Shown one piece after another: positions 1-6,012 of a stretch of DNA of 9,829 nucleotides. Both the position numbers and the translations under genes were made by a program. How positions within the stretch are numbered: the first letter of the stretch is position 1; each line of letters begins with the position of its first letter. Under the pieces are notes generated by a model. That model was not told the DNA's origin, did no database searches, and saw only the letters and a list, made by a program, of their open reading frames with translations. This stretch comes from Methanobacteriota archaeon (lineage in GTDB: Archaea; Thermoplasmatota; Thermoplasmata; RBG-16-68-12), in NCBI GenBank assembly GCA_005878665.1, contig VBLR01000169.1, forward strand, positions 1 to 9,829. Direction: 5' to 3'.

Positions 1-465
1 GTTCCAGCACAGGGTCACGGCCTTGAAGTCGTCCGCGTCGAGGGCCGCCGCGACCTTGTCCGGCTCGACCGCCGTACCCCATTCGAACGAGAGCGCGGTC
101 GGCGTCGTGAAGACCTTACACAACTCGTGGAACCGTTCGCTGAACTTGCCGTTCACCAGGTTCAGCACGCGGTCCGGTTTTCGGAGGAGGCCGGACACGG
201 CCGCTTCCAGGCCGGCCGTGCCGGAACCGGAGAGGATGGCGACCTCGCCACGTGTGCCGAACAGGTACTGCGTGAGGTCCCGAACCTCGGAAAGGATCTC
301 CTTGAACTCGGGTCCGCGGTGGTTCATCGCGGGCGCCGTCATCGCCTGGAGGACCCGCGGATGCATCTTCACCGGCCCCGGCAGGAGGAACGCTCCCGCG
401 GGAGTCTCGCGCATCGGGCGCACGATGGACCGCGGAGCGATAAACGATTCGGCGTCTTTCTCCAT
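1..465 (-). CDS. Class V aminotransferase, N-terminal part (runs off left edge)
   Basis: This is a PLP-dependent aminotransferase of fold type I, class V (alanine-glyoxylate / serine-pyruvate / broad-specificity archaeal aspartate aminotransferase group). From the ATG at 465, 155 codons are visible. Seen in sequence: the family's N-terminal signature LLPGPVKMHPRVL, then MNHRGPEF, the PLP-phosphate-binding turn LSGSGTAGLEAAV, NGKFSERF, and the edge residues VTLCWN, where relatives read HNETSTG. The PLP lysine lies outside the window, so amino donor and acceptor cannot be named. The frame is open back to an ATG at 555, but that ATG overlaps the only good TATA box (555-562), which would place transcription start near 532. 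GTG 513 or ATG 465 is therefore more likely, and I chose 465. The gene is divergent from the ribbon-helix-helix regulator. Family is confident; start and substrate are not. Confidence 0.85.
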   Translation of the reverse strand, partial: MEKDAESFIAPRSIVRPMRETPAGAFLLPGPVKMHPRVLQAMTAPAMNHRGPEFKEILSEVRDLTQYLFGTRGEVAILSGSGTAGLEAAVSGLLRKPDRVLNLVNGKFSERFHELCKVFTTPTALSFEWGTAVEPDKVAAALDADDFKAVTLCWN

Positions 466-554
466 GACCACGGAGACGAGCCCGCCCGCGATCGGAGATC
501 GTGAACGTTCCACGCGAAAGGGTGTCCCTTCGGATGGCAGGGTTCCAGGAACCA

Positions 555-562
555 TTATATAG
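555..562 (-). promoter_or_regulatory. TATA box for the aminotransferase gene
   Basis: On the minus strand the sequence reads CTATATAA, the best archaeal TATA match in the window. Placing initiation about 27 nt downstream puts the transcript start near 532, giving a short leader before GTG 513 or about 67 nt before ATG 465. The box is nearly symmetric, so it could also direct rightward transcription. This is inferred from sequence only. Confidence 0.55.
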
Positions 563-590
563 CGCGTGACAGTTCCGTCCGACGCCTGTC

Positions 591-613
591 GGTCAATAAG
601 TGTACAATTGACC
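591..613. promoter_or_regulatory. Inverted repeat over the regulator's promoter (putative operator)
   Basis: Perfect 7-bp arms GGTCAAT (591-597) and ATTGACC (607-613) flank a 9-nt spacer that contains the palindrome TGTACA. The repeat covers an AT-rich TATA-like stretch, CAATAAGT (594-601), centred about 27 nt upstream of the GTG start of the ribbon-helix-helix gene. That position suits a leaderless transcript. Ribbon-helix-helix proteins bind inverted repeats as dimers and often repress themselves, so an autoregulatory operator is a reasonable inference. It lies between two divergent genes and could affect both. Confidence 0.45.
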
Positions 614-623
614 CACGGGTGGG

Positions 624-872
624 GTGACAGATTTGCGGGATGCGGACACGGAAAAAATCACACTCCGCTTGCCCGCGCGGTACCTGAAGGCCCTCGATTT
701 CCTCGTGGAAGTCGACGATTTCCCGAGCCGATCGGAGGCCGTCCGGGCGGCGATCCGGGACTTCGTGTACGCGCGGGTGGAGCTGGTCACGGAGAAGCTC
801 AAGAAAATGCAGGATGCGGAACGGACCCTCGCGGAGGCGGAGTCGTTCAAGCGGGAGTACCTCAACAAGTGA
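624..872 (+). CDS. Ribbon-helix-helix (CopG/CdrS-like) transcriptional regulator
   Basis: An 82-residue predicted DNA-binding protein. Residues about 10-16 (EKITLRLP) form the strand that would pair in the dimer and contact the DNA major groove. Residues about 19-47 contain the two helices, with the classic FPSRSEAVRAAIRDF motif at the second. A charged, probably helical tail from about residue 50 to the end (with EKLKKMQDAERTLAEAE) may be a coiled coil for oligomerisation. The short length and SRSEAVRAAIR signature resemble the small archaeal ribbon-helix-helix regulators; CdrS, which controls cell-division genes in haloarchaea, is one example, but orthology is not claimed. Start is GTG with no clear Shine-Dalgarno site and a TATA-like box at -27, so the transcript is probably leaderless. 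The inverted repeat just upstream suggests autoregulation. A hairpin and T-tract end the unit at 971. Confidence 0.85.
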   Translation: MTDLRDADTEKITLRLPARYLKALDFLVEVDDFPSRSEAVRAAIRDFVYARVELVTEKLKKMQDAERTLAEAESFKREYLNK

Positions 873-940
873 GAAGGGAAGGGATGCCGCCGGAGAGGTG
901 AGCGAAGGCGAGTCCCGTCACGATTACCTCCCCCCCAACT

Positions 941-971
941 GGGTGGCCGCAAGAGCCACCCTTTTTATTTT
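941..971 (+). terminator. Hairpin plus T-tract transcription terminator
   Basis: A perfect 7-bp GC-rich stem, GGGTGGC (941-947) with GCCACCC (955-961) and a 7-nt loop, is followed at once by TTTTTATTTT (962-971). It lies 68 nt beyond the regulator's stop codon. Archaeal RNA polymerase normally needs only the U-tract, so the strong stem is notable; it may also stabilise the 3' end of the short mRNA. The stretch 873-940 shows nothing else I can name. Confidence 0.65.
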
Positions 972-1087
972 CACCGCCGTGCTCGTTCGGATCGCGAATG
1001 CACCGGGCCGACGGAGCGATGCCGGATCTGAGTCGCGGTCGTGAGATTCAGGCGCGATAACCGGCGCGGCACTTACATCCCTTCGCG
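972..1087. other. Intergenic stretch without recognisable genes
   Basis: No RNA gene, repeat or credible coding region was seen. Weak AT-rich stretches GATAA (1056-1060) and CTTACATC (1072-1079) are the only candidate promoter elements for the next gene, lying upstream of GTG 1088 and ATG 1106 respectively. Confidence 0.4.
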
Positions 1088-1444
1088 GTGGCGTCGGCGC
1101 CCGCAATGGGGACGTCGACCCAGCTCGCCCATGCAGAGGCCGTCGGCGAGACGCCTGCCCTTGCGGTTCTCCGGCGTACTTGGAGATGGATGTGGCCGCC
1201 CACGGCGGAACTCGCTCCCGTCGCCGCGGCGGAGGCTCCGGTCCTCACGCTCACGGACCGTCTTCGAAAGTTCTTTTGGCTCTCCAGCGGTCTATTCAGT
1301 GCCGCGGCATTTGCGGTTCCTGCCATCGGCGCGCTCGTGTACGGCACATTCGAAGGCGGGGGGACGAGTTTCTTGGCGGCGGTCCTGAGCGCATGCTTGT
1401 TCGGCGTGACGACCCTCCTGCATTTCGGCCCCGACGAGGCGTGA
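1088..1444 (+). CDS. Small hypothetical protein with two C-terminal membrane segments
   Basis: A 118-residue protein that I do not recognise. Residues 1-60 are hydrophilic to mildly hydrophobic, rich in Ala and Pro, with a Trp-containing patch (TWRWMWPP, 31-38). Two hydrophobic segments follow at about 64-86 and 94-112, separated by a short Gly-rich loop, so both termini would be on the same side of the membrane. The start is uncertain: GTG 1088 gives the longest form, and ATG 1106 (residue 7) is an equally good choice with a weak TATA-like CTTACATC upstream. It precedes another membrane-protein gene by 51 nt, and that gene appears to have its own promoter, so co-transcription is not required. 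Confidence 0.55.
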   Translation: MASAPAMGTSTQLAHAEAVGETPALAVLRRTWRWMWPPTAELAPVAAAEAPVLTLTDRLRKFFWLSSGLFSAAAFAVPAIGALVYGTFEGGGTSFLAAVLSACLFGVTTLLHFGPDEA

Positions 1445-1466
1445 TCCCAGAGGGGCCCGACGAACG

Positions 1467-1472
1467 TTTATG
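1467..1472 (+). promoter_or_regulatory. TATA box for the 172-residue exported protein gene
   Basis: The TTTATG element sits within CGAACGTTTATGTC. Its centre is about 27 nt upstream of the GTG at 1496, so transcription would begin at or next to the start codon and yield a leaderless mRNA. This supports GTG 1496 as the start. Confidence 0.55.
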
Positions 1473-1495
1473 TCGGTCGGCTCCATCGCCACTGC

Positions 1496-2014
1496 GTGGA
1501 CCGCGAGCTGTGGATCCGCGGCGCCATGGTCCTCTCGATCTTCGCCCTCGCGACGCTGATCGTCGTGACGCCTAACCTCATCGGAAAGCCGCCCGCGGAG
1601 CTCGCGTCGTTGCCGCTCCTCATCATTGGCATGCCGAGGAATTACTCGTACTTCATCGTCTATCTGAGTGCCGCGGTCCAGGCGTACCGGTACGAGGAGA
1701 TGCGAATCTCCATCGGTGCGACCGATCCCTCGGCGAACGGGACCGTCCGGGAGAACGAGACGTACGGCCTTCATGCGATGGTGCCGACGCAGATGCCTTC
1801 GAACGGGAGCTTCAGCGTCCACACCTACTTGGTCGATCAGCTCAAGAACTACTTCGAATACAACGTGACGGTTCGTGCCGATCTCGAGACCGGCCGGGTC
1901 GTGATGGTCTTCACGTTCCCCGACGAGAAGGACAACCCGAGCCTCGAGGTCAAGCGGTATCCGCCGGGGGAAGACTTCCGGTGGGTCGTCCCGCCCCGGG
2001 GGACGCTTCCATGA
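1496..2014 (+). CDS. Hypothetical membrane-anchored extracytoplasmic protein
   Basis: A 172-residue protein of unknown family. An N-terminal hydrophobic segment at about 9-28 probably serves as an uncleaved signal anchor. Two further moderately hydrophobic stretches (about 37-46 and 52-63) may be membrane-associated. The remaining roughly 105 residues look extracytoplasmic: they are polar, rich in beta-forming stretches such as NVTVRADL and RVVMVFTF, and contain most of the protein's five N-X-S/T sequons (Asn 49, 81, 87, 103, 123), possible sites of archaeal N-glycosylation. No catalytic motif is visible. GTG is chosen because the TATA element lies 27 nt upstream. The stop overlaps the next start as ATGA (2011-2014), so the two genes are translationally coupled and their products may work together. 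Confidence 0.65.
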   Translation: MDRELWIRGAMVLSIFALATLIVVTPNLIGKPPAELASLPLLIIGMPRNYSYFIVYLSAAVQAYRYEEMRISIGATDPSANGTVRENETYGLHAMVPTQMPSNGSFSVHTYLVDQLKNYFEYNVTVRADLETGRVVMVFTFPDEKDNPSLEVKRYPPGEDFRWVVPPRGTLP

Positions 2015-2349
2015 GGTTTTCCCGGTGGATGGTCCTGTGGCTCGGGATCGTCGTCGTCCTCGTGGGCGTCGAGATCGGCGTCGTCACCGGGTACATCACG
2101 CCCGCCGGCCTGATCTCCTCGTTCCTGACCTTGATCATCGGCGTCGTCGTCATCTCGGTCTTCGCATTCATCGGCGCCGTCTTCCTCGGGATGTTCGTGT
2201 CCCACCGCATCCTCTCCGGGAAAGACTTCACCCCGTTCGAGCAGGAGATGCTGCGGATGCGCCAGGAGATTCGGGATCTCTCCGGGCGCCTCGACGCGAT
2301 TGCCGAGCGCCTCGGAGTGCCCTCGGCGAACCGGAAGAAAGAGCCTTAG
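2011..2349 (+). CDS. Hypothetical two-TM membrane protein with cytoplasmic coiled coil
   Basis: A 112-residue protein. Hydrophobic helices at about 8-27 and 38-62 are joined by a short loop (GYITPAG). A charged amphipathic tail at about 75-102 (with EMLRMRQEIRDLSGRLDAIAERLG) has heptad-like spacing and probably forms a coiled coil. Basic residues at the N-terminus (MRFSRW) suggest both ends are cytoplasmic by the positive-inside rule. I recognise no family. The frame is open further upstream, but the ATG at 2011 forms an ATGA overlap with the preceding stop, which decides the start. Its own stop overlaps the stop of the convergent nuclease gene (TTAG, 2346-2349). Context suggests a small membrane complex with the preceding exported protein, the coiled coil perhaps contacting a cytoplasmic partner. 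Confidence 0.65.
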   Translation: MRFSRWMVLWLGIVVVLVGVEIGVVTGYITPAGLISSFLTLIIGVVVISVFAFIGAVFLGMFVSHRILSGKDFTPFEQEMLRMRQEIRDLSGRLDAIAERLGVPSANRKKEP

Positions 2350-3344
2350 GCGAGGCGCTCCGGGCACCCGCTCCGGCGGGAGCAGTGGATGCACTTGCCC
2401 GGGCGGTTGTGGTTCCGGTGGGCCTCGCGCTTCGTGATCGCGGTGCGCATCTCCGCGAGCTTCTGGAGGACGAGCTTCTTCTGGTCCTCGTTGTACTCGA
2501 TCTCGAACGAGGTCTCGCCGTATCGGATGATCCCGTACGGCGGCGCCTTTCCGTACTCCTCCTCGAGGAGGAAGCAGTACGCCGCGACCTGCAAGATATG
2601 CGAGAACAGCGGCCCGCGGGGGACCCGGCCGGTCTTGAGCTCGACCGGGATGTGATGCTCCCCGTCCATCACGACCGCGTCCGGCCGACCCGAGAGGCCG
2701 TGCTTCTTCGACACGAACAGCTTCGGCTTCTCCGCGGCCGAGTCGATATACACGAGGTCGCCGTGGACCGCGTAGCGGTCGCGGGTCGTCCGGGCGGCTT
2801 GGAGCGAGCCGATCGAGCGGTACAGGAAGAACGAGGCGCCGATCAGCCAGAGGAGGGCGAGCGCCACGAAGCCTTGGGCGAGGCTCTGGTTCACGACTCC
2901 CGTCAGCGAGACGGCCGCGGTCGCGATGACGGCCGCGGCCATCGCGAAGCCCAGGATCACCCGCTCCGACAGGAGCTTCTCGGCCTCCGTCACCAGCGTC
3001 TCCGCCCGGTACAGGAAGTACACCGCGGCGAGGAGCCAGATCAGCGCAATCGCTCCGAGTGTGTACGACACCTGAAGGCTCTCGGACGAAAGGAACTTCA
3101 CCCCGACGATCGCGACGATCGATGCCGCGATCGCGAAGTACAAGACGCCGGCCTCCGCCTCGCGGGCCTTCGCCTCGTGGGCCTCAATGCCCTTCAGGTC
3201 CGCGGACGCCGCCTCGTGCGCCTTTTCGCCCTCGGCGAGCTCCGGTCCTTCCTCCGGCGCGAGGCCGCGGCTCAGCCACCAGCTCAGCGGGCAGTACCCG
3301 AACTTCTCGATGTCGGCGGCGGAGATGAGCTCCGAAGGGGGCAC
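2346..3344 (-). CDS. Cas4/RecB-family PD-(D/E)XK nuclease with four inserted TM helices
   Basis: A 332-residue Cas4-like protein. Seen: an N-terminal Cys in FGYCPLSWW (C18) and a C-terminal cluster CIHC...C (C318, C321, C327), the four-Cys arrangement that binds an Fe-S cluster in Cas4 and related nucleases. H43 lies in EGEKAHE. The metal site comprises D222 (GRPDAV) and E235-L-K237 (VELKTG), followed by the QVAAY motif (Q252, Y256). All key residues are present, so DNA exonuclease activity is plausible. The unusual part is residues about 52-190: four hydrophobic helices (about 66-84, 92-112, 128-150, 156-176) sit between H43 and the nuclease core, and an even number keeps both halves of the Fe-S site on one side. 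GTG is the first start after an in-frame TAA. TATA ACATAAAG is at -27. There are no other cas genes or repeats nearby, so a CRISPR role is not supported. Confidence 0.85.
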   Translation of the reverse strand: MPPSELISAADIEKFGYCPLSWWLSRGLAPEEGPELAEGEKAHEAASADLKGIEAHEAKAREAEAGVLYFAIAASIVAIVGVKFLSSESLQVSYTLGAIALIWLLAAVYFLYRAETLVTEAEKLLSERVILGFAMAAAVIATAAVSLTGVVNQSLAQGFVALALLWLIGASFFLYRSIGSLQAARTTRDRYAVHGDLVYIDSAAEKPKLFVSKKHGLSGRPDAVVMDGEHHIPVELKTGRVPRGPLFSHILQVAAYCFLLEEEYGKAPPYGIIRYGETSFEIEYNEDQKKLVLQKLAEMRTAITKREAHRNHNRPGKCIHCSRRSGCPERLA

Positions 3345-5232
3345 GCGTTCGCACCCGCAAGCCGGGCTTTATGTCTTTGTTTCTTGCTCTCAATTTCCGG
3401 AGGGAGACGGCCGACGCGACGGCGACGAGGGCGTACAACGCAACGAGCGCGGTGGGGTCCTCGAGCCGCCACGCATCGACACCGGAGGACGGCCGTCCCT
3501 CCCAGTCCGCGTCGAACGAGGCCTCGAAGATCCTCGCCAGATCGGGATCTTCCACGATGAGGCCGACCTCGCGATTCTCGGTCGCCGAACCGAGCGCCCA
3601 GTTCATGCTCGAGACGAGGACCGCGCGGCCGTCCACGACCGCGCCTTTGTTGTGGAGACGTTCGATCGGGCCCCGTGGCGTGAGGAGTCGGACCTCGAGG
3701 GGGACACTCTCGTTGTTCGCGCGACCATTGATCCGCTCGACGACATCGTCGTTCGTGCCCGACTCGGCCTCGACCGAGGCCCAGCTTCCATCGAGCAGGA
3801 TCCGGACGGAGGCGCCGCGACGCGCCGCCGTGAACGCGGCTTCCAGGAACGGATTCGGGATGTCACGCCACAGCTCGTCGAGGTAGAACGCATCGATCGA
3901 GAGTCGCTCCTTCGCGGCGGCGAACAGACCGAGGATTCCCTCGGGGTCGAGCGTCGTATCCGGGGCCAGGACGATTCGCGCCGAGCGGGGCTCGGACTCC
4001 GGCCCGGCGGACCAAGAGGCGGTCGATGGAGGCGACGGCAACGGTTTCATCGCGGGCTCCCGCGCGGCCATCGAATCCGGTCGTCTCGGATCGAAGTCGG
4101 CCTCGAAGACATTTCGTAGGATGGCAGCGAGTTCCGCGTCGGCGGCGATCACGGACCAACCGCGGTTGCCCTCTCGGTCCGAAGGGAAACCCGCGTTCCC
4201 GAAGTTCTCCGAACCGATCCATGCCACCCGCCCGTCGACGATTGCGTACTTCGCGTGATGGTAGCGATACCGCTTCACGACGTCGGGAGCGCCCGCGAGC
4301 CATCGGACGTCGACGCCGGCCGCCAACAGACCACCCACGACCCGGTGTTCGTCCTCTTCGACACCTCCGACCGGTGAGCCGTCCAGGAGGACCCGGACCT
4401 TCACGCCGCGTCCGGCCGCGGCTGCCAGGACGGACGCGATTCGCTCGCTCTGGAAGGTGTAGACGCCCACCTCGATCGTCGCGCGAGCGGACGCGAGCAG
4501 CCTCAGCAACGGGAGGTCGCCGGCATCGGGCGAGAGGACCGCGGTCGTCGGCCCTCGGAGCTCGATCGGGCGGAGGTCGAATCCGGACTGGCCCAGACGA
4601 TAGTGTCGGAGCCCTTCCCAATCCATCGCCTCGTCTCGATCCATCCAGCTCCCGTTCGTGTCTCGAGCCCGAACCGCGATTTCCCCGCGGCCCATTCGTT
4701 CGGCTGCGCGACCGATCCATCCTGGGCCCGTGTACGACGAGTCTCCCCACGCATACGCGTCCACCACCGTGCCGCTCCGGTCGACGAGGACGACCTCGTC
4801 GCCGGCATCCGCGAGCCGCAGCACGTCGCCTTCGAGCTGACGCGCGCCGCCCGCCTGAAGCGAAAAATCCGCGGCCTCGAGGGTGTCCTCGGCATAGCTC
4901 GACGCATTTCGCGTGGCGACGATGCGTCCTCTCGCGGGCAGGAGCGAGTCCAGCGGGAACGTCGCAGTCCCTTCGCCGTCCGTGAGCGACCATCCGCTCA
5001 GGTCGACCGACTCCGGGCCCGGATTCCCGATCTCGACGAATTCGTCGTCACGGGCGGCGTTCGCATAGACGCGCACGAGCAATGGATTCGGCCCAGAAGC
5101 AGGGGAAAAAGGGGCGGAGGCAGACCGCGGAAGAGGAAGGAGGGGTTCGGCCTCGCTCTCCGCCCAGAGGGGGGAGGATGCCAGGACGAGCGCCGCGAGC
5201 AAGGCCGCTCGCGCACGTCCCCGGGCACGCAC
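3184..5232 (-). CDS. Secreted lamin-tail / phospholipase D-type protein, C-terminal membrane anchor
   Basis: A 682-residue protein. Residues 1-24 are an Arg-rich start plus hydrophobic core ending near WAES, a signal peptide. Residues about 50-165 form a lamin-tail domain (FVEIGNPGPESVDLSGWSLTD, then DEVVLVDRSGTVVDAYAWG). Two phospholipase D units follow: HKD1 at H326-A-K328...D333, then GSENFGN, and HKD2 at H527-N-K529...D534, then SSMNWALG. Both catalytic motifs are complete and would act together as in the Nuc/phospholipase D superfamily, whose members cut phosphodiesters in lipids or nucleic acids; the substrate is not shown. A hydrophobic helix at 594-611 followed by RKLRAR is a C-terminal anchor, placing the enzyme on the outer face of the membrane. 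The Arg-rich tail after about residue 620 overlaps the nuclease gene and may not be conserved. GTG start, with a TATA-like box at about -28. Confidence 0.85.
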   Translation of the reverse strand: MRARGRARAALLAALVLASSPLWAESEAEPLLPLPRSASAPFSPASGPNPLLVRVYANAARDDEFVEIGNPGPESVDLSGWSLTDGEGTATFPLDSLLPARGRIVATRNASSYAEDTLEAADFSLQAGGARQLEGDVLRLADAGDEVVLVDRSGTVVDAYAWGDSSYTGPGWIGRAAERMGRGEIAVRARDTNGSWMDRDEAMDWEGLRHYRLGQSGFDLRPIELRGPTTAVLSPDAGDLPLLRLLASARATIEVGVYTFQSERIASVLAAAAGRGVKVRVLLDGSPVGGVEEDEHRVVGGLLAAGVDVRWLAGAPDVVKRYRYHHAKYAIVDGRVAWIGSENFGNAGFPSDREGNRGWSVIAADAELAAILRNVFEADFDPRRPDSMAAREPAMKPLPSPPSTASWSAGPESEPRSARIVLAPDTTLDPEGILGLFAAAKERLSIDAFYLDELWRDIPNPFLEAAFTAARRGASVRILLDGSWASVEAESGTNDDVVERINGRANNESVPLEVRLLTPRGPIERLHNKGAVVDGRAVLVSSMNWALGSATENREVGLIVEDPDLARIFEASFDADWEGRPSSGVDAWRLEDPTALVALYALVAVASAVSLRKLRARNKDIKPGLRVRTRAPFGAHLRRRHREVRVLPAELVAEPRPRAGGRTGARRGRKGARGGVRGPEGH
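3367..3374 (-). promoter_or_regulatory. TATA box for the Cas4-like gene
   Basis: The minus strand reads ACATAAAG, centred about 27 nt upstream of the GTG at 3344, which fits leaderless transcription. It lies inside the 3' coding part of the upstream phospholipase D-type gene, so the nuclease seems to have its own promoter despite the overlap. The TAA within this box is also the in-frame stop that bounds the nuclease frame upstream. Confidence 0.5.
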
Positions 5233-5256
5233 GGATCCCTGGACGTTCCCCGAGGT

Positions 5257-5264
5257 CCATAAGC
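5257..5264 (-). promoter_or_regulatory. TATA-like box for the lamin-tail/phospholipase D gene
   Basis: The minus strand reads GCTTATGG, centred about 28 nt upstream of the GTG at 5232 and inside the 69-nt gap after triosephosphate isomerase. It suggests an independent, leaderless transcript for the secreted protein. Confidence 0.45.
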
Positions 5265-5301
5265 GGGCGGCTTACAGGCACGCTACATCCAAGCGCCCGG
5301 A

Positions 5302-5973
5302 TCAACGGAGGCCCTTCACGAGCTCGCGCAGAGCCTTCTCGGGATCCTTCGCCTTCACGACTCCGCTGGAGAGGAGGACGCCCACCGTTCCAAGTTCCAG
5401 GGCCTTCGCGACGTCCTTGCGGGCCTTCACGCCCGCACCGCAGAGGACATTCACGTTCGGGTTCGCGGCGCGAATGCGATCGACGGCTTTCGTAACGACC
5501 TCCGGTTTGGCCATCGTCACGCTGACGTCCCCTCCGATCAGTTCTGGCGGCTCGATCGCGATGTACTCCGGCGAAAGCTTCGCGAGGGTCTCCGCCTCGG
5601 CGATGTCGTCCGCGCATGCGATCACCTCGAGGCCCAGCTTCCGACATCGAGGGACGGATGTCGCCATCTCCTCCCACGCCACCTTGCGTTCGCTGTGATT
5701 GATTAACGTGCCCGCTGCTCCCGCCTCGAGGAGGGCTTCGGGCGGCGTCCATCCGGTCGTCTGACCCGGCTCGACTGCGTCCACGTGTTGGCCAAAGACG
5801 GGGATGTGCACCAGCTTCGCGATGTGGGCGAGGTCGGACGCTGGCGGGGCGAGGACGATCGACGCGCCCGTGTCATCTTCGACGGCCGCAAACCGCTTCG
5901 CGAGTTCCCAGCCTTTCTTCCCGAGGATCTCGGGATACGTCTTGAAGTTCAGGACAATCGCCGGAGTTCGCAC
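5302..5973 (-). CDS. tpiA: Triosephosphate isomerase (archaeal type)
   Basis: This enzyme interconverts dihydroxyacetone phosphate and glyceraldehyde 3-phosphate in the cytoplasm. The 223 residues match the short archaeal form (bacterial and eukaryotic enzymes are about 250) and form a single TIM barrel. Seen: N9 and K11 in LNFKTY (substrate binding), H93 in LINHSERK (electrophile), catalytic E141 in AIEPPELIGG, and phosphate-binding CGAGVKA (178-184) and LSSGVV (201-206). All are intact. The start is GTG, giving the usual MxxPxIVLNFKTY N-terminus. It lies 39 nt after the stop of the exported repeat protein on the same strand and may be co-transcribed; the only promoter-like element is a T-rich run at about -27 (CCTTTTTCAG). 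Together with the nearby aldolase and phosphatase it supplies the triose-to-hexose route. Confidence 0.95.
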   Translation of the reverse strand: MRTPAIVLNFKTYPEILGKKGWELAKRFAAVEDDTGASIVLAPPASDLAHIAKLVHIPVFGQHVDAVEPGQTTGWTPPEALLEAGAAGTLINHSERKVAWEEMATSVPRCRKLGLEVIACADDIAEAETLAKLSPEYIAIEPPELIGGDVSVTMAKPEVVTKAVDRIRAANPNVNVLCGAGVKARKDVAKALELGTVGVLLSSGVVKAKDPEKALRELVKGLR

Positions 5974-6012
5974 CGACGCGAGAACGCGATGCCTTCTGAA
6001 AAAGGCTTGGCC

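Noticed and set aside
23..562. A 179-residue rightward open frame at the left edge
   Set aside because: The opposite strand encodes a class V aminotransferase with clear signatures over the same bases.
873..940. A possible structured RNA upstream of the terminator hairpin
   Set aside because: GAGGT and ACCTC can pair across it, but no known RNA family motif, C/D box or tRNA-like arm was found.
2346..3344. A CRISPR-Cas locus, suggested by the Cas4-like gene
   Set aside because: No repeat-spacer array and no cas1, cas2 or effector genes are present; solitary Cas4-like nucleases are common in archaea.
2025..3560. A 511-residue rightward open frame
   Set aside because: It is antisense to the nuclease and phospholipase D-type genes, is extremely rich in Arg, Gly, Asp and Leu with no family motif, and exists because stop codons are rare out of frame in GC-rich DNA.
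3863..4993. A 376-residue Arg-rich leftward open frame
   Set aside because: It is a shifted frame of the lamin-tail/phospholipase D gene with no domain signal.
5991..6006. Short hairpin GCCTT/AAGGC between the exported repeat protein and the isomerase gene
   Set aside because: The stem is only 5 bp and the T-run lies inside the stem and loop rather than after it; the five T on the minus strand could still act as a weak U-tract terminator, but the evidence is thin.
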